Shown: piece after piece, positions 1 through 7,256 of the stretch | Layout of the letters: each line of letters starts with the position of its first letter | How positions within the stretch are numbered: position 1 is the stretch's first letter | DNA from: Bacteroidota bacterium | GTDB taxonomy: Bacteria > Bacteroidota > Bacteroidia > Cytophagales > Hymenobacteraceae | Reading direction: 5' to 3' | DNA length: 16,066 nucleotides | Assembly: GCA_023424725.1 (NCBI GenBank) | Contig: JAFADQ010000202.1 | Location: 1-16,066 of the forward strand | Made by a program: the position numbers and the translations under genes | Notes under the pieces: generated by a model | The model's database searches: none | The model's input: the letters and a program-made list of their open reading frames with translations, nothing else | What the model was told of the DNA's origin: nothing

Positions 1-431
1 CACAAAAGCAAAGCAGCCGCAAATTTATAGCAGGCAAATATTACGACGGCGGAGTTAAGTCGCCCAAGTTTGGAGAGCTTTTTCAGGAGGCCGGGCAACT
101 GATAGAAACCGGAAAGCTTAAAGGAAACCCGGGCGGTATTTACTACAACAACCCGGCCACGGCGCAGGGCAAAATTAAAGCCTTTATTGGCGTTGTGGTT
201 ACAGACCCGGGCACGGCGCTTCCGGCTGGTTTCGAGCTGCGCGAGCTACCGGCAGGCCGCACTATTTTACAGGCTAGACTGGAGGCTCATTCTGCTTTAA
301 TTCCTGGCAAAGTTTACCCCGCCATTTTCGATTATGCCGAAGAAAACAACCTGAAGCTGAAAGAAGAATACTTTGAAGAATACCTGTCTATGAACGAAGG
401 AATTGTGCAGGTAGAAGTTATTAATGAGTAG
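1..431 (+). CDS. GyrI-like effector-binding domain protein (5' truncated)
   Basis: The reading frame is open from base 3 and ends with TAG at 429-431; the start lies outside the window, leaving 142 residues plus stop. The visible part reads as a GyrI-like / bacterial effector-binding fold: an N-terminal FIAGKYYDGG strand, then GGIYYNNPATAQGKI, the family's typical 'Y-[YD]-[DN]-P' strand, a second repeat half with GFELRELPAG, a His-containing strand (LEAHS) and a C-terminal EEYL...VQVEVINE. In this family the two-repeat fold makes a cleft for small hydrophobic ligands. Many Bacteroidota members carry an N-terminal membrane anchor instead of a DNA-binding domain, and that end is not visible here. 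The internal ATG at 195 is not the start, because homology-like sequence continues upstream of it. The family call is fairly sure; the ligand and role are unknown. Confidence 0.72.
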   Translation, partial: QKQSSRKFIAGKYYDGGVKSPKFGELFQEAGQLIETGKLKGNPGGIYYNNPATAQGKIKAFIGVVVTDPGTALPAGFELRELPAGRTILQARLEAHSALIPGKVYPAIFDYAEENNLKLKEEYFEEYLSMNEGIVQVEVINE

Positions 432-639
432 TATTATTTTATTCGCCCGGCAATCTTCTTTCTATTTTAGATGGCTTTAAGACCAAGTTTAAAAGCCGGT
501 TTTATGGGTTAAGATAAATTATTCGAAAAATTTTTACTACCTCAGGCAGTGTTTTGCGCCTTATTTTCGTCTTATAAGTATTAAGCCGCTTTTGTGGTTA
601 GGTTAAGTAAAATAAGGTTAGGTTTAATTGAAGAAAAGG

Positions 640-676
640 AACAGCAAAAGCCGGTGTAATGCCGGCTTTTGTTGTT
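640..676. terminator. Rho-independent terminator hairpin, probably bidirectional
   Basis: A 15-bp inverted repeat (640-654 with 662-676, one mismatch) with a 7-base loop; the core is AAAAGCCGG / CCGGCTTTT. It sits 8 bp beyond the stop of the M23 gene on the minus strand, which it probably ends. The T-rich 3' side on the plus strand could also stop readthrough from the GyrI-like gene 209 bp upstream. Confidence 0.8.
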
Positions 677-684
677 AATAAAAA

Positions 685-1377
685 CTAATCTGGCAGCTCT
701 TTTATGCGTAAAATCTGGTTGGGGTTAGGGCAAATACCTAAATAATATGCTGACTCAGACGGCGGAGCTACACCAAAAAAATCGCCCTCTTTGCCGCACA
801 AATCTGTTATAAGCTGGAAATGCAGGTGCGGCGGCCATTCTACGTTTTCGTGTTGGGCGCCAATGGCCGCAAATTTGGTACCCGCAGCTATAGGCATGCC
901 TTTGCTTATTCCGGCCAACGATTGTGTGGTTAAATGCCCGTACAAAGTATAAAAAACAATGCCTTGCAGTTCGTGCTCTAATATTATAGTAGGTCCGTAA
1001 TCGCGGTAGGCGGTATTGTTGGCAAAGCTGTGCACGCGGCCGTTTAATGGCGCGAAAACCGGTGTGCCGCCAGGCGCCCAAAGATCTATGCCTAAATGCA
1101 GCGAGCGCGCTTCTACTTCAGAAGTAAAAACATGGCTGGTGTAAATAATCCTGTTTTCGGCGTAGCCTCCCACTCCTATTTTAGCTCCGGCTGCGGCAAT
1201 TTGATTTTCTACCAGGGCAGAGAAAGCGGCGGTATCTGAAAAATCTGTAGCAGAAAGGGCTTTGTTAGCCGCCGAAAAATCGAGCACGGTAACGGCGCCC
1301 TTATCCCATTGGCTGGCAAGTACCGGCTTTACTTCTGTTTGCTTTAGCAGTTGTGTAAGTTTAGTGTCTGATGTCAT
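685..1377 (-). CDS. M23-family (LytM-type) metallopeptidase domain protein, no signal peptide
   Basis: A 230-residue protein with the M23 zinc site: H94 and D98 in HLGID, H148 in YGHL, and H184/H186 in PHLHFQ. H94, D98 and H186 would hold zinc. M23 enzymes normally cut peptidoglycan cross-bridges in the periplasm, but this one starts MTSDTKLTQLLKQ, with no signal peptide, lipobox or membrane segment, so it appears cytoplasmic. The domain (YGPTIILEH, WPPHLHFQLI, GDF.GVA, CPNPNQIL) matches, from memory, the middle M23 module of large phosphotransferase-M23-class III aminotransferase fusions better than murein hydrolases; that is inference. It is a single-gene unit with a terminator just downstream and the glutamate dehydrogenase terminator upstream. 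No clear Shine-Dalgarno is present. The ATG at 1375-1377 is the only sensible start. The fold is sure; the substrate is not. Confidence 0.85.
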   Translation of the reverse strand: MTSDTKLTQLLKQTEVKPVLASQWDKGAVTVLDFSAANKALSATDFSDTAAFSALVENQIAAAGAKIGVGGYAENRIIYTSHVFTSEVEARSLHLGIDLWAPGGTPVFAPLNGRVHSFANNTAYRDYGPTIILEHELQGIVFYTLYGHLTTQSLAGISKGMPIAAGTKFAAIGAQHENVEWPPHLHFQLITDLCGKEGDFFGVAPPSESAYYLGICPNPNQILRIKELPD

Positions 1378-1452
1378 GGTTTTTGGTGCCTGCAGCCTGG
1401 TAATTCTGTTTTCCGGAATTGTGGTTTTTTTGCGGGAAAAAGCCTGTTAACT

Positions 1453-1481
1453 AAAAAGGTGCTGCATGCGGCAACACCTTT
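1453..1481 (-). terminator. Rho-independent terminator of the glutamate dehydrogenase gene
   Basis: Stem 1455-1461 with 1475-1481 (AAAGGTG / CACCTTT), continued after one mismatch by TGC/GCA, with a 5-base loop. Read on the minus strand the hairpin ends in a run of five T (complement of 1453-1457). It lies 50 bp past the stop of the dehydrogenase gene. Confidence 0.75.
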
Positions 1482-1530
1482 CTTTAGTAAAATTTCTGGC
1501 TAAACTTTTCTGTTCGTGCTGCAAGAGTAA

Positions 1531-2955
1531 TTAAGGGAAAATGCCTAACGATTCGTAGCTTACGCCTACTTTTTCTATAGCGGAATAAAAGGCCGCGGTG
1601 CGCAGGTCCTGAATACCTTTTACCTGATTCATTTGCTCCCGTATTTCGTGGTAGGCAACAATCATGGTGTCTTCAAGGCCAGAGCGTACCAGGCTAATTT
1701 CATCGGCGCCTTGTATTATCAGGTCGCGCTCTTTTTTGCCAATGCTTTTGCCGGTAGAGCTTTCTACCAGGCCAACCAGGCGCTTCAGCGATGCTTCTTC
1801 GGCGCGTTTGCCCATGCGGCCAAACCGAACGTTAGAAAGGTTTTTAAGCCATTCGAAATAAGAAACCGTAACGCCGCCGGCATTTAAATAAAGGTCTGGC
1901 AAAATAACCACGCCTTTTTTTAGCAGAATTGCCTCGGCGCCTTTGGTAGTAGGTCCGTTTGCGCCTTCAGCAATAATTTTGGCTTTTATGTTTGCGGCGT
2001 TGTCTTCGTGTATCTGGTTTTCCAGCGCGGCCGGAATCAGGATATCGCACTCGTACTCCAGCAGAGCAGAAGAATCGGCTATGTTTTCGGCTCCCTGGTA
2101 GTTAAGTATAGATCCGGTTTGGTTGCGGTGCCTGAACACAGCTTCTATATCTAAACCATCTTTGTTAAAAATACCGCCTTCGCGCTCTGCAATACCGGTT
2201 ATAACTGCGCCTGCCTTCTGGCAAAAATGTCCTGCGTGGTAGCCTACGTTTCCTAAACCCTGCAAAATAATGCGCTTGCCTTCTATACCCGGTTCCATGC
2301 CGAGGGGCTTAAGCACTTCTGTATCTTCCAGCATTTCACGAATACCGAAAAACACGCCCAGGCCGGTGGCTTCTGTGCGGCCGCGTATGCCGCCCTGCCC
2401 TACCGGTTTTCCGGTAACGCAGCCCAACGCGTTGGTATCGCCGTATTTAAATGCCATATAAGTATCGGCAATCCAGGCCATTTCGCGGCTGCCGGTACCG
2501 TAATCGGGGGCCGGAACATCTACGCCGGGGCCAATAAGGTTTTTCTTTATCAGTTCGCTGGCGTAGCGGCGGGTTACTCTTTCCAGGGTGCCGACAGAGC
2601 TGGTGCGCGGGTTAATTTTCACGCCGCCTTTCGCGCCGCCAAACGGCACGTCTACCACGGCGCATTTAAAGGTCATAAGCGTGGCAAGGGCTTTTACCTC
2701 GTCTTCGTCTACATGAATGCTGAAACGGATACCGCCTTTGCTGGGCAGCTTGTGGTGGCTGTGCTGCACCCGTATTCCTTCTACTACTTCTATCTTCCCG
2801 TCTATTTCTACCGGAAAGTTTACTTTATATACGCTGTTACAGGTTTTTATTTGGCTAATAATACCCGGATCGAGCTTAGAAAACCGAGCTGCCTGGTCGT
2901 AATACCCAAGCACGCTATCGTAAAAATCTTTGCCTTGAATCTGGTTTGCTGTCAT
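1531..2955 (-). CDS. Glutamate dehydrogenase (Glu/Leu/Phe/Val dehydrogenase family)
   Basis: A 474-residue cytoplasmic enzyme that reversibly deaminates L-glutamate to 2-oxoglutarate and ammonia, linking nitrogen and carbon metabolism. The N-terminal substrate domain has KGGIRFS (K73), FKCAVVDVPFGGAKGG with the probable catalytic lysine K109, and PAPDYGT with catalytic D151. The dinucleotide domain has QGLGNVG (232-238); the acidic residue in the next strand (GIAEREGG) hints at NAD+ rather than NADP+ preference, which is inference. NAGGVTVSYFEW near the end is also typical. The frame is open to an ATG at 3006, but the 17 extra residues look unlike the family, so ATG 2953-2955 (MTANQIQ) is chosen. 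Length fits hexameric bacterial enzymes. It is transcribed alone and ends at its own terminator. Leucine dehydrogenase is less likely, being about 100 residues shorter. Confidence 0.93.
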   Translation of the reverse strand: MTANQIQGKDFYDSVLGYYDQAARFSKLDPGIISQIKTCNSVYKVNFPVEIDGKIEVVEGIRVQHSHHKLPSKGGIRFSIHVDEDEVKALATLMTFKCAVVDVPFGGAKGGVKINPRTSSVGTLERVTRRYASELIKKNLIGPGVDVPAPDYGTGSREMAWIADTYMAFKYGDTNALGCVTGKPVGQGGIRGRTEATGLGVFFGIREMLEDTEVLKPLGMEPGIEGKRIILQGLGNVGYHAGHFCQKAGAVITGIAEREGGIFNKDGLDIEAVFRHRNQTGSILNYQGAENIADSSALLEYECDILIPAALENQIHEDNAANIKAKIIAEGANGPTTKGAEAILLKKGVVILPDLYLNAGGVTVSYFEWLKNLSNVRFGRMGKRAEEASLKRLVGLVESSTGKSIGKKERDLIIQGADEISLVRSGLEDTMIVAYHEIREQMNQVKGIQDLRTAAFYSAIEKVGVSYESLGIFP

Positions 2956-3591
2956 AGTATAGAATAGAGTAGTTAGAACAATTTTCTTAAAACGTGCGAT
3001 TAGCAATTACTGTTTACAAATATCAGAATATTACCAACTCTGCGTAATTTTTTTCTGCAGCAATAGCTTAAACGTTTGATGACCGCTTTGCTGCGAAGGC
3101 AAAAAAACGATGCACCACAACCCAAAGCTGCACAAAACATAGCAACTACACAAAGTAAAACTATAATTATTTACGCTGCCCTAATCTTAATTACACCGGC
3201 AGCAGCAGGCTTCTTACAAAAGCCCTGTTTTTATTGGTAAAACTACAGCGTATTTCTTTTAAAATTAAACCAAAAAATACAGTTGCGTTTTTGTAATAAC
3301 ACCTTAATTTTTGCCCGCGGCTATGTGCAAATCTGGCCTTCGCAGCTTTTTGTAACCCTGCGCAAAAGCGCGGAATTCAGAGCCCGGCAAAAATTTTTTT
3401 TATAATAAAATAAAGATGTACAGAAAAGTAGAGAACCGGTAAAAATGGCCGAAACAACCCCGGAAACCGCTTTATTAGCAAACTTATATGCTTGGGTTAC
3501 AATGTTTTAATAATAATTATTTTGTTACGGATTTGGCTTTTTTTCGTATAAGGAAGGTGTAATGTTTTTACGAACACTAAATTTTAAAATC
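2956..3591. other. 636-bp divergent intergenic region
   Basis: This AT-rich region lies between the divergent dehydrogenase and lipoprotein genes and must hold both promoters. I see no credible protein here. A GC-richer island at about 3306-3395 is bounded by perfect 10-bp inverted arms (AATTTTTGCC at 3306-3315, GGCAAAAATT at 3386-3395), with short nested GC pairings inside. A promoter-like pair for the lipoprotein gene is listed separately. No convincing promoter was found for the dehydrogenase. Confidence 0.5.
3492..3524 (+). promoter_or_regulatory. Candidate Bacteroidota-type promoter of the lipoprotein gene
   Basis: TTG at 3492-3494, a 22-base spacer, then TTATTTTG at 3517-3524, which differs from the Bacteroidota -7 consensus TAnnTTTG at one position. 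A start about 7 bases on would leave a leader near 60 bases. The same TTATTTTG box occurs before the PpiD gene. Confidence 0.35.
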
Positions 3592-4089
3592 ATGAAAACC
3601 TATTTCAAATATATACTTGCCCCTACAGCCCTTGCCTTTACTTTATATGGCTGTTCCGACCTATCTACACCCGGTAGCGATACCGATGAATCTATAAGAG
3701 CAACTTACGAACAAGGCGAAGCACGCCAGGCTCAGATAGATGCTTTTAATAATAACGAAAATTGCGACTTCGACGACAGAAGAACCGTAAAAATGATTAA
3801 AGACGAGAAAGGAATTGTAAAGTTGGTAGCCCGCAGCAGCAACCCGCACGACGGTTATACGCTTGCGCTGCATGTGCCAACTACAAACCAACGCTTTACT
3901 GCCTGCGGACTGCCATCTGATATGAAAGTAGCCGGAACAGTAGTAATTTTTAGCGGCGAAGAGAAAGTAATTTTCCCTAACGAAAAATGGACCGCAACGC
4001 CTTTCGAGCTTACCGATATAACCATGATACAAGCTGGCGACGGTGGTGTAGCCGGTAATGCAGATGCCGGATCTATCGGCGATCTGTAA
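3592..4089 (+). CDS. Lipoprotein of unknown function
   Basis: A 165-residue protein with a clear lipoprotein signal: MKTYFKY, a short hydrophobic stretch, then LYGC followed by SDLST. An upstream ATG at 3562 in frame would put ten residues before the signal and is rejected. The mature part begins with a low-complexity Ser/Thr/Asp-rich linker and a Gln/Glu-rich helix, then a charged, probably beta-rich domain (KMIKDEKGIVKLVA, YTLALHVP, FTACGLP, VVIFSGEEKVIF, FELTDITMI), ending in a Gly/Ala/Asp-rich tail. The mature domain has two cysteines (in ENCDF and TACGL) that could form a disulfide. I do not recognise the family. It would be anchored in the envelope. It is a single-gene unit, convergent with the DUF1573 gene and sharing its terminator. 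Confidence 0.8.
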   Translation: MKTYFKYILAPTALAFTLYGCSDLSTPGSDTDESIRATYEQGEARQAQIDAFNNNENCDFDDRRTVKMIKDEKGIVKLVARSSNPHDGYTLALHVPTTNQRFTACGLPSDMKVAGTVVIFSGEEKVIFPNEKWTATPFELTDITMIQAGDGGVAGNADAGSIGDL

Positions 4090-4110
4090 ACAAACAAATA
4101 GAAAGCAAGC

Positions 4111-4146
4111 AACAAAAAAGCCCGCTGTGTAGCGGGCTTTTTTGTT
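4111..4146. terminator. Perfect bidirectional Rho-independent terminator
   Basis: A 16-bp perfect stem (4111-4126 with 4131-4146) around a GTGT loop, with a GC core AGCCCGCT / AGCGGGCT flanked by A6 and T6. It lies 22 bp past the lipoprotein stop and 18 bp past the stop of the convergent DUF1573 gene, so it can end both transcripts. Confidence 0.92.
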
Positions 4147-4163
4147 GGTTGCTTTACGCTAAA

Positions 4164-4598
4164 TTATTTAGCTGTATTGTTTACATCGCCTTTAATAAAG
4201 ATAACCGAGGTTGGGCTTTCTGCATTGCTGGTTACAGTAATGCTTTTGTTAAATGCACCCATGTTGGCCGCATTGTAAGTAGCCTTAATAGTACCTTTTT
4301 TGCCTGGCATAATTGGGTCCTTAGTCCACTCCGGAACGGTGCAGCCGCAAGAGCCCTGCACATTAGAAAGAATAAGCGGCGCAGTGCCCGAATTAGTAAA
4401 AGTAAATACTCCGGTTGCCGGCGTTCCCTGCGGAATGGTACCGAAATCGTAGGTAGTTTTTTCCCAGGTAATTTGCGGGCCTTTAGCAGCGGCTGCTTTA
4501 GTTGTAGTAGCGGCTTTTGTGTTTTTTGCTGATGACTGACCGAAAGAAACCGCAGAGGCAGAAACAACGATGGCAAGAGTAAAGAGTAATTTTTTCAT
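4164..4598 (-). CDS. DUF1573 domain secreted protein
   Basis: A 144-residue protein with a Sec signal peptide (MKKLLFTLAIVVSASAVSFG, cut probably before QSS), an Ala/Lys/Thr-rich linker (about 24-42), then one DUF1573 domain. The domain shows the family hallmarks: YDFGTIPQG, FTFTNSGTAPL, the SCGCTVPEW box with its two cysteines, PIMPGKKG and NKSITVTSN. DUF1573 domains are Ig-like and very common in Bacteroidota secreted proteins; their function is not established, so none is assigned. The protein should be periplasmic or outer-membrane associated and lacks a lipobox. The gene is divergent from the sensor kinase, with 216 bp between starts, and ends at the shared hairpin. Confidence 0.92.
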   Translation of the reverse strand: MKKLLFTLAIVVSASAVSFGQSSAKNTKAATTTKAAAAKGPQITWEKTTYDFGTIPQGTPATGVFTFTNSGTAPLILSNVQGSCGCTVPEWTKDPIMPGKKGTIKATYNAANMGAFNKSITVTSNAESPTSVIFIKGDVNNTAK

Positions 4599-4814
4599 GA
4601 TTTAGATATAGCTGTAGAGTTTAATGCTTTGTAAGTATACAAATTAACTACATTTTTCGTGCCCGGTATGTTAATGAGTTTGTAAGTTTTGTTAATTACT
4701 TGTTAAATGTGCAGAAATTAGGTTCTCGCACAAGTATCTTTAATGTTACCAGACAATTAGGCGCAGCAATTTTGCTTACTAACAACATTATATGCCGTCT
4801 GGTTTATTTATTTC

Positions 4815-6092
4815 ATGAAAAGCAGAACCATACGGCTTATTGTAATTCTGGCGGCGGTTTCTATCGCGGGCATCGCGCTTACCCAGATCTTCTGGATGCA
4901 AAAAGCTTTCGATCTGAAAGAAAAGCAATTTAACTTTAACGTGCACCTTGCCCTGAGAGAAGTTGCCCGCCAGATTTTGGCCGCTAACAACAACCCCGCG
5001 CCTGTTGGCAAACCGGTTACGCAGCACTCTTCCGATTATTTTACCGTTATGGTAAACGATACCATAAACCTGCCCCTGCTGGAAACCTTGCTGCAACACG
5101 AACTGGCCCGCCGCAATATAGATACGCACTTCGAGTACGGCATTTTTAACTGCAACAACGAGCAAATGGTGTTTGGCTCTTCGCTTAGCACCGAAAACGA
5201 AATTGGCCAGGCCAGCGCCGAAATCCATACGCTGCCACGCCTTAACAAAGACAATTATTATTTTGCCGTTTACTTTCCTAACCGCGATACCGACCTTATA
5301 AACCAGATGGGCATTTGGTGGTTCAGCACGCTGGTTTTGTTATTGGTGATCGGTTTTTTTGCCTACGCCATATTCGTTATTCTTAAGCAAAAGCGCCTGT
5401 CGGAAGTGCAGAAAGACTTTATAAATAACATGACGCACGAGTTTAAAACGCCCATTTCTACCATCGCTATTTCGGCAGAAGTGCTGCGCAAACCGGGCAT
5501 TATTGCCGCGCCCGAGCGCCTGCTCAGCTACGCCACCATTATTCACGACGAGGCCAACCGGCTACAGAAACAAGTAGAGCGGGTGCTGCAAATCGCCTCT
5601 GCCGATTCTGACTCGCTGAAACTAAAAATGGAACCTGTAGATGTGCACCAGGCCATTCACGAAGCGGTGCAAAACATATCGCCGGCCTTAACCGCAAAAA
5701 ACGGGCAGGTAAATCTGCAGCTTGAAGCCACGCAAACTATTGTGCTGGCCGACCAGCTGCACCTATCTAACATTTTATTTAACCTGCTGGATAACGCCAT
5801 AAAATACACCAACGGCAACCCCGAAATAGTGATTAAAACGCTTAACAAAGGCAAGTCTGTTTGTATCGAGATTTCCGATAAGGGCATTGGGCTTACCACC
5901 GATCAGCAGAAAAAAATATTCGAAAAGTTTTACCGGGTGCACACCGGCAACGTGCACGACGTAAAAGGCTTTGGTCTGGGCCTGCATTATGTGCAGCGCA
6001 TGATAAAAGCACACAATGGGCAGGTATCTGTGCAAAGCACTTTAGGCAAAGGCAGTATATTTACGCTATCGCTGCCGTTGCCAAAGCAATAA
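4815..6092 (+). CDS. Two-component sensor histidine kinase
   Basis: A 425-residue membrane kinase. An N-terminal membrane helix (about 7-27) and a second one (about 166-190) bracket a roughly 135-residue extracytoplasmic sensor region without a recognisable named domain; it has one cysteine (FNCNN). There is no obvious HAMP. HisKA follows with NMTHEFKTP, phospho-acceptor H208, then the ATPase domain: N box NILFNLLDNAIKY (319-331), G1 DKGIG (355-359), F box FEKFYR, G2 GFGLGL (385-390). All catalytic motifs are intact. It should phosphorylate the regulator encoded 82 bp downstream. The signal is unknown; the envelope-heavy neighbourhood suggests a surface or envelope cue, which is inference only. 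The start at 4815 gives a normal short N-terminus before the helix. Confidence 0.95.
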   Translation: MKSRTIRLIVILAAVSIAGIALTQIFWMQKAFDLKEKQFNFNVHLALREVARQILAANNNPAPVGKPVTQHSSDYFTVMVNDTINLPLLETLLQHELARRNIDTHFEYGIFNCNNEQMVFGSSLSTENEIGQASAEIHTLPRLNKDNYYFAVYFPNRDTDLINQMGIWWFSTLVLLLVIGFFAYAIFVILKQKRLSEVQKDFINNMTHEFKTPISTIAISAEVLRKPGIIAAPERLLSYATIIHDEANRLQKQVERVLQIASADSDSLKLKMEPVDVHQAIHEAVQNISPALTAKNGQVNLQLEATQTIVLADQLHLSNILFNLLDNAIKYTNGNPEIVIKTLNKGKSVCIEISDKGIGLTTDQQKKIFEKFYRVHTGNVHDVKGFGLGLHYVQRMIKAHNGQVSVQSTLGKGSIFTLSLPLPKQ

Positions 6093-6110
6093 GGCAAGAC
6101 AACATTGTAG

Positions 6111-6142
6111 GCTGCAACGGCCGTTTTTATGGGCGCTACAGC
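6111..6142. repeat. Intergenic CTG/CAG dyad element, copy 1 (inside the kinase-regulator operon)
   Basis: A 32-bp imperfect palindrome: GCTG at 6111-6114 and CAGC at 6139-6142, inner arms CGGCC and GGGCG, and a T-rich centre on this strand; 9 of 12 arm positions pair. It lies in the 82-bp gap between kinase stop and regulator start, so it would be transcribed between the two cistrons. It could affect differential expression or simply be a repeat. See copies at 6907, 7036, 7213 and 8584. Confidence 0.6.
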
Positions 6143-6174
6143 ATAAATACGCCTACTACACACAGAAACAACAC

Positions 6175-6888
6175 ATGCCAATGTCAGATAAAGGACACAT
6201 TTTGCTGGTTGAAGACGACCTGAACCTGGGCTTTGTAATAAAAGACAACCTGGAAGTAAACGGCTATACTGTAACCCTTGCCACCGATGGCGTTGCCGCC
6301 GCCCAAACCTTTAGCTCCGGCACCTTCGATCTGTGCATTCTGGACATAATGTTGCCGCGGCAGGACGGCATTACGCTGGCCGGCAAAATTCGGGAACAGA
6401 GCGAAAGCATTCCGATCATTTTTTTGTCGGCAAAATCGATGAAAGAAGACAAGGTAGCCGGTTTCAGGGCGGGCGCCGACGATTACATGACCAAACCTTT
6501 TAGCGTAGAAGAACTGCTGCTGCGCATAGAGGCAATTTTAAAACGCACCCGCGTAACCCGCCAACCCGACCAGCCGCAATACTCCATCGGTCATTTCTCT
6601 TTCGATTATGCCAACCGCACCCTTGCCGGCCCCGATGGATCGCGCTCGTTAACCCAGAAAGAAGCCGATGTGCTAAAACTGCTGATGCAGCACCAGGACC
6701 AAACCCTTACCCGCCAGCAAATTCTACTCAGCATTTGGGGCAACGACGATTATTTTGTGGGCCGCAGCCTGGATGTGTTCATCTCCAAACTCCGCAAATA
6801 CCTGGCGCCCGACCCGCGCATAGAGATAGTAAACCTGCACGGCACCGGCTTCAGGCTTGCGCTTAAGCCCGAAGTTAAAGTTAAGTAA
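6175..6888 (+). CDS. OmpR/PhoB-family response regulator
   Basis: A 237-residue transcription factor. The receiver domain (about 7-123) has acidic pocket E13-D14-D15, phospho-acceptor D57 in CILDIMLP, S85 in LSAKS, and K107 in TKPF. A winged-helix domain (about 135-233) follows, with SLTQKEADVLKLL, LTRQQILLSIWG, the recognition segment RSLDVFISKLRKYL and the wing VNLHGTGFRL. It is the likely partner of the upstream kinase, with both on one transcript. Two ATGs lie in frame at 6175 and 6181; the second (MSDKGH) is equally good and would shift residue numbers by two. No target site can be named; its nearest downstream DNA is the hairpin-rich gap at 6889-7256. Confidence 0.95.
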   Translation: MPMSDKGHILLVEDDLNLGFVIKDNLEVNGYTVTLATDGVAAAQTFSSGTFDLCILDIMLPRQDGITLAGKIREQSESIPIIFLSAKSMKEDKVAGFRAGADDYMTKPFSVEELLLRIEAILKRTRVTRQPDQPQYSIGHFSFDYANRTLAGPDGSRSLTQKEADVLKLLMQHQDQTLTRQQILLSIWGNDDYFVGRSLDVFISKLRKYLAPDPRIEIVNLHGTGFRLALKPEVKVK

Positions 6889-6906
6889 AACCTACAATTG
6901 TTTTTA

Positions 6907-7001
6907 CCCTGCAACGGCCGTTTTTTTGGCTGCTACAGGGTAAAAAACTCTGCTCTGGAAACCGGAACTACAGGTGTAGCGCTGCTCTTCAGAGCGGCGT
7001 A
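6907..7001. repeat. 95-bp double-hairpin unit, copy A
   Basis: The first half (6907-6940) is a dyad element with CCCTG/CAGGG ends; with its flanks TTTTTA and TAAAAA the outer stem is 11 perfect bp (6901-6911 with 6936-6946). The second half pairs GCTCTG (6952-6957) with CAGAGC (6990-6995) and CTAC (6968-6971) with GTAG (6976-6979). It aligns without gaps to 7034-7128, 70 of 95 positions identical by hand count. It lies 18 bp after the regulator stop. Confidence 0.75.
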
Positions 7002-7033
7002 TTGATACAATTAATTTTTTCGACTGCTTTTCA

Positions 7034-7128
7034 ATCTGAAACGCCCGTTTTTCTGGCCGCTTCAGCATAAAAAACTCCCCTCCGGAGAGCGGAGCTACTT
7101 GAGTAGCTTCGCTCTCCGGAGCGGAGTT
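7034..7128. repeat. 95-bp double-hairpin unit, copy B
   Basis: This copy starts 127 bp after copy A. The first half is a CTG/CAG dyad (7036-7065, arms CTGAAACG and CGCTTCAG, 7 of 8 pairing). The second half is the long hairpin listed at 7071-7130. Relative to copy A the second stem carries a paired change, T6956/A6991 in A against C7083/G7118 in B, so base pairing is kept while sequence differs. Confidence 0.75.
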
Positions 7129-7130
7129 TT
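7071..7130. terminator. Long hairpin between convergent genes, probable terminator
   Basis: Stem 7071-7098 with 7103-7130: 28 positions with one C/C mismatch (7079/7122) and one G-T wobble (7092/7109), and a TTGA loop. On the minus strand it ends in GGAG followed by six T, a good terminator for the DUF4347-like gene; on the plus strand it ends in four T. Most of it is also the second half of repeat copy B. Confidence 0.6.
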
Positions 7131-7212
7131 CACGGTTTATTGCTGATGTAAAAGCCGTTATGCTATAATAATTTACAACAACTTCAACCCAACATCATCA
7201 ATTATAATTACC

Positions 7213-7242
7213 CTGCAACAGACATTTTTTTGGCCGCTACAG
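7213..7242. repeat. Intergenic CTG/CAG dyad element, standalone copy
   Basis: A 30-bp element with CTG at 7213-7215, CAG at 7240-7242, a run of seven T in the centre and right inner arm GGCCGCTA. The left inner arm (CAACAGACA) is degenerate, so pairing is weak. It lies 14 bp beyond the stop of the DUF4347-like gene and lacks the second hairpin of copies A and B. Confidence 0.5.
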
Positions 7243-7256
7243 CTTAAATAGAATTA

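Noticed and set aside
601..630. Direct repeat GTTAGGTT at about 598-605 and 617-624
   Set aside because: It is eight bases in an AT-rich gap, with no promoter box or dyad next to it; too short to mean anything alone.
1368..1397. Dyad element overlapping the M23 start codon
   Set aside because: Only the CTGCAGG...CC-A5 half and terminal CAG match; inner arms do not pair, and part of it is coding, so chance resemblance cannot be excluded.
2956..3006. N-terminal extension of the glutamate dehydrogenase to an ATG at 3006
   Set aside because: The extra 17 residues are hydrophobic and unlike the family N-terminus; the internal ATG at 2953-2955 gives the usual cytoplasmic start.
3562..3591. Upstream ATG for the 165-residue lipoprotein
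   Set aside because: It would place ten residues before a well-formed lipoprotein signal; ATG 3592 gives a normal signal length.
4149..4532. Plus-strand frame opposite the DUF1573 gene
   Set aside because: It lies antisense to a well-supported gene and translates to Cys/Arg/Ser-rich sequence with no family character. The same applies to the other long antisense frames under the PpiD, TPR and glycosyltransferase genes.
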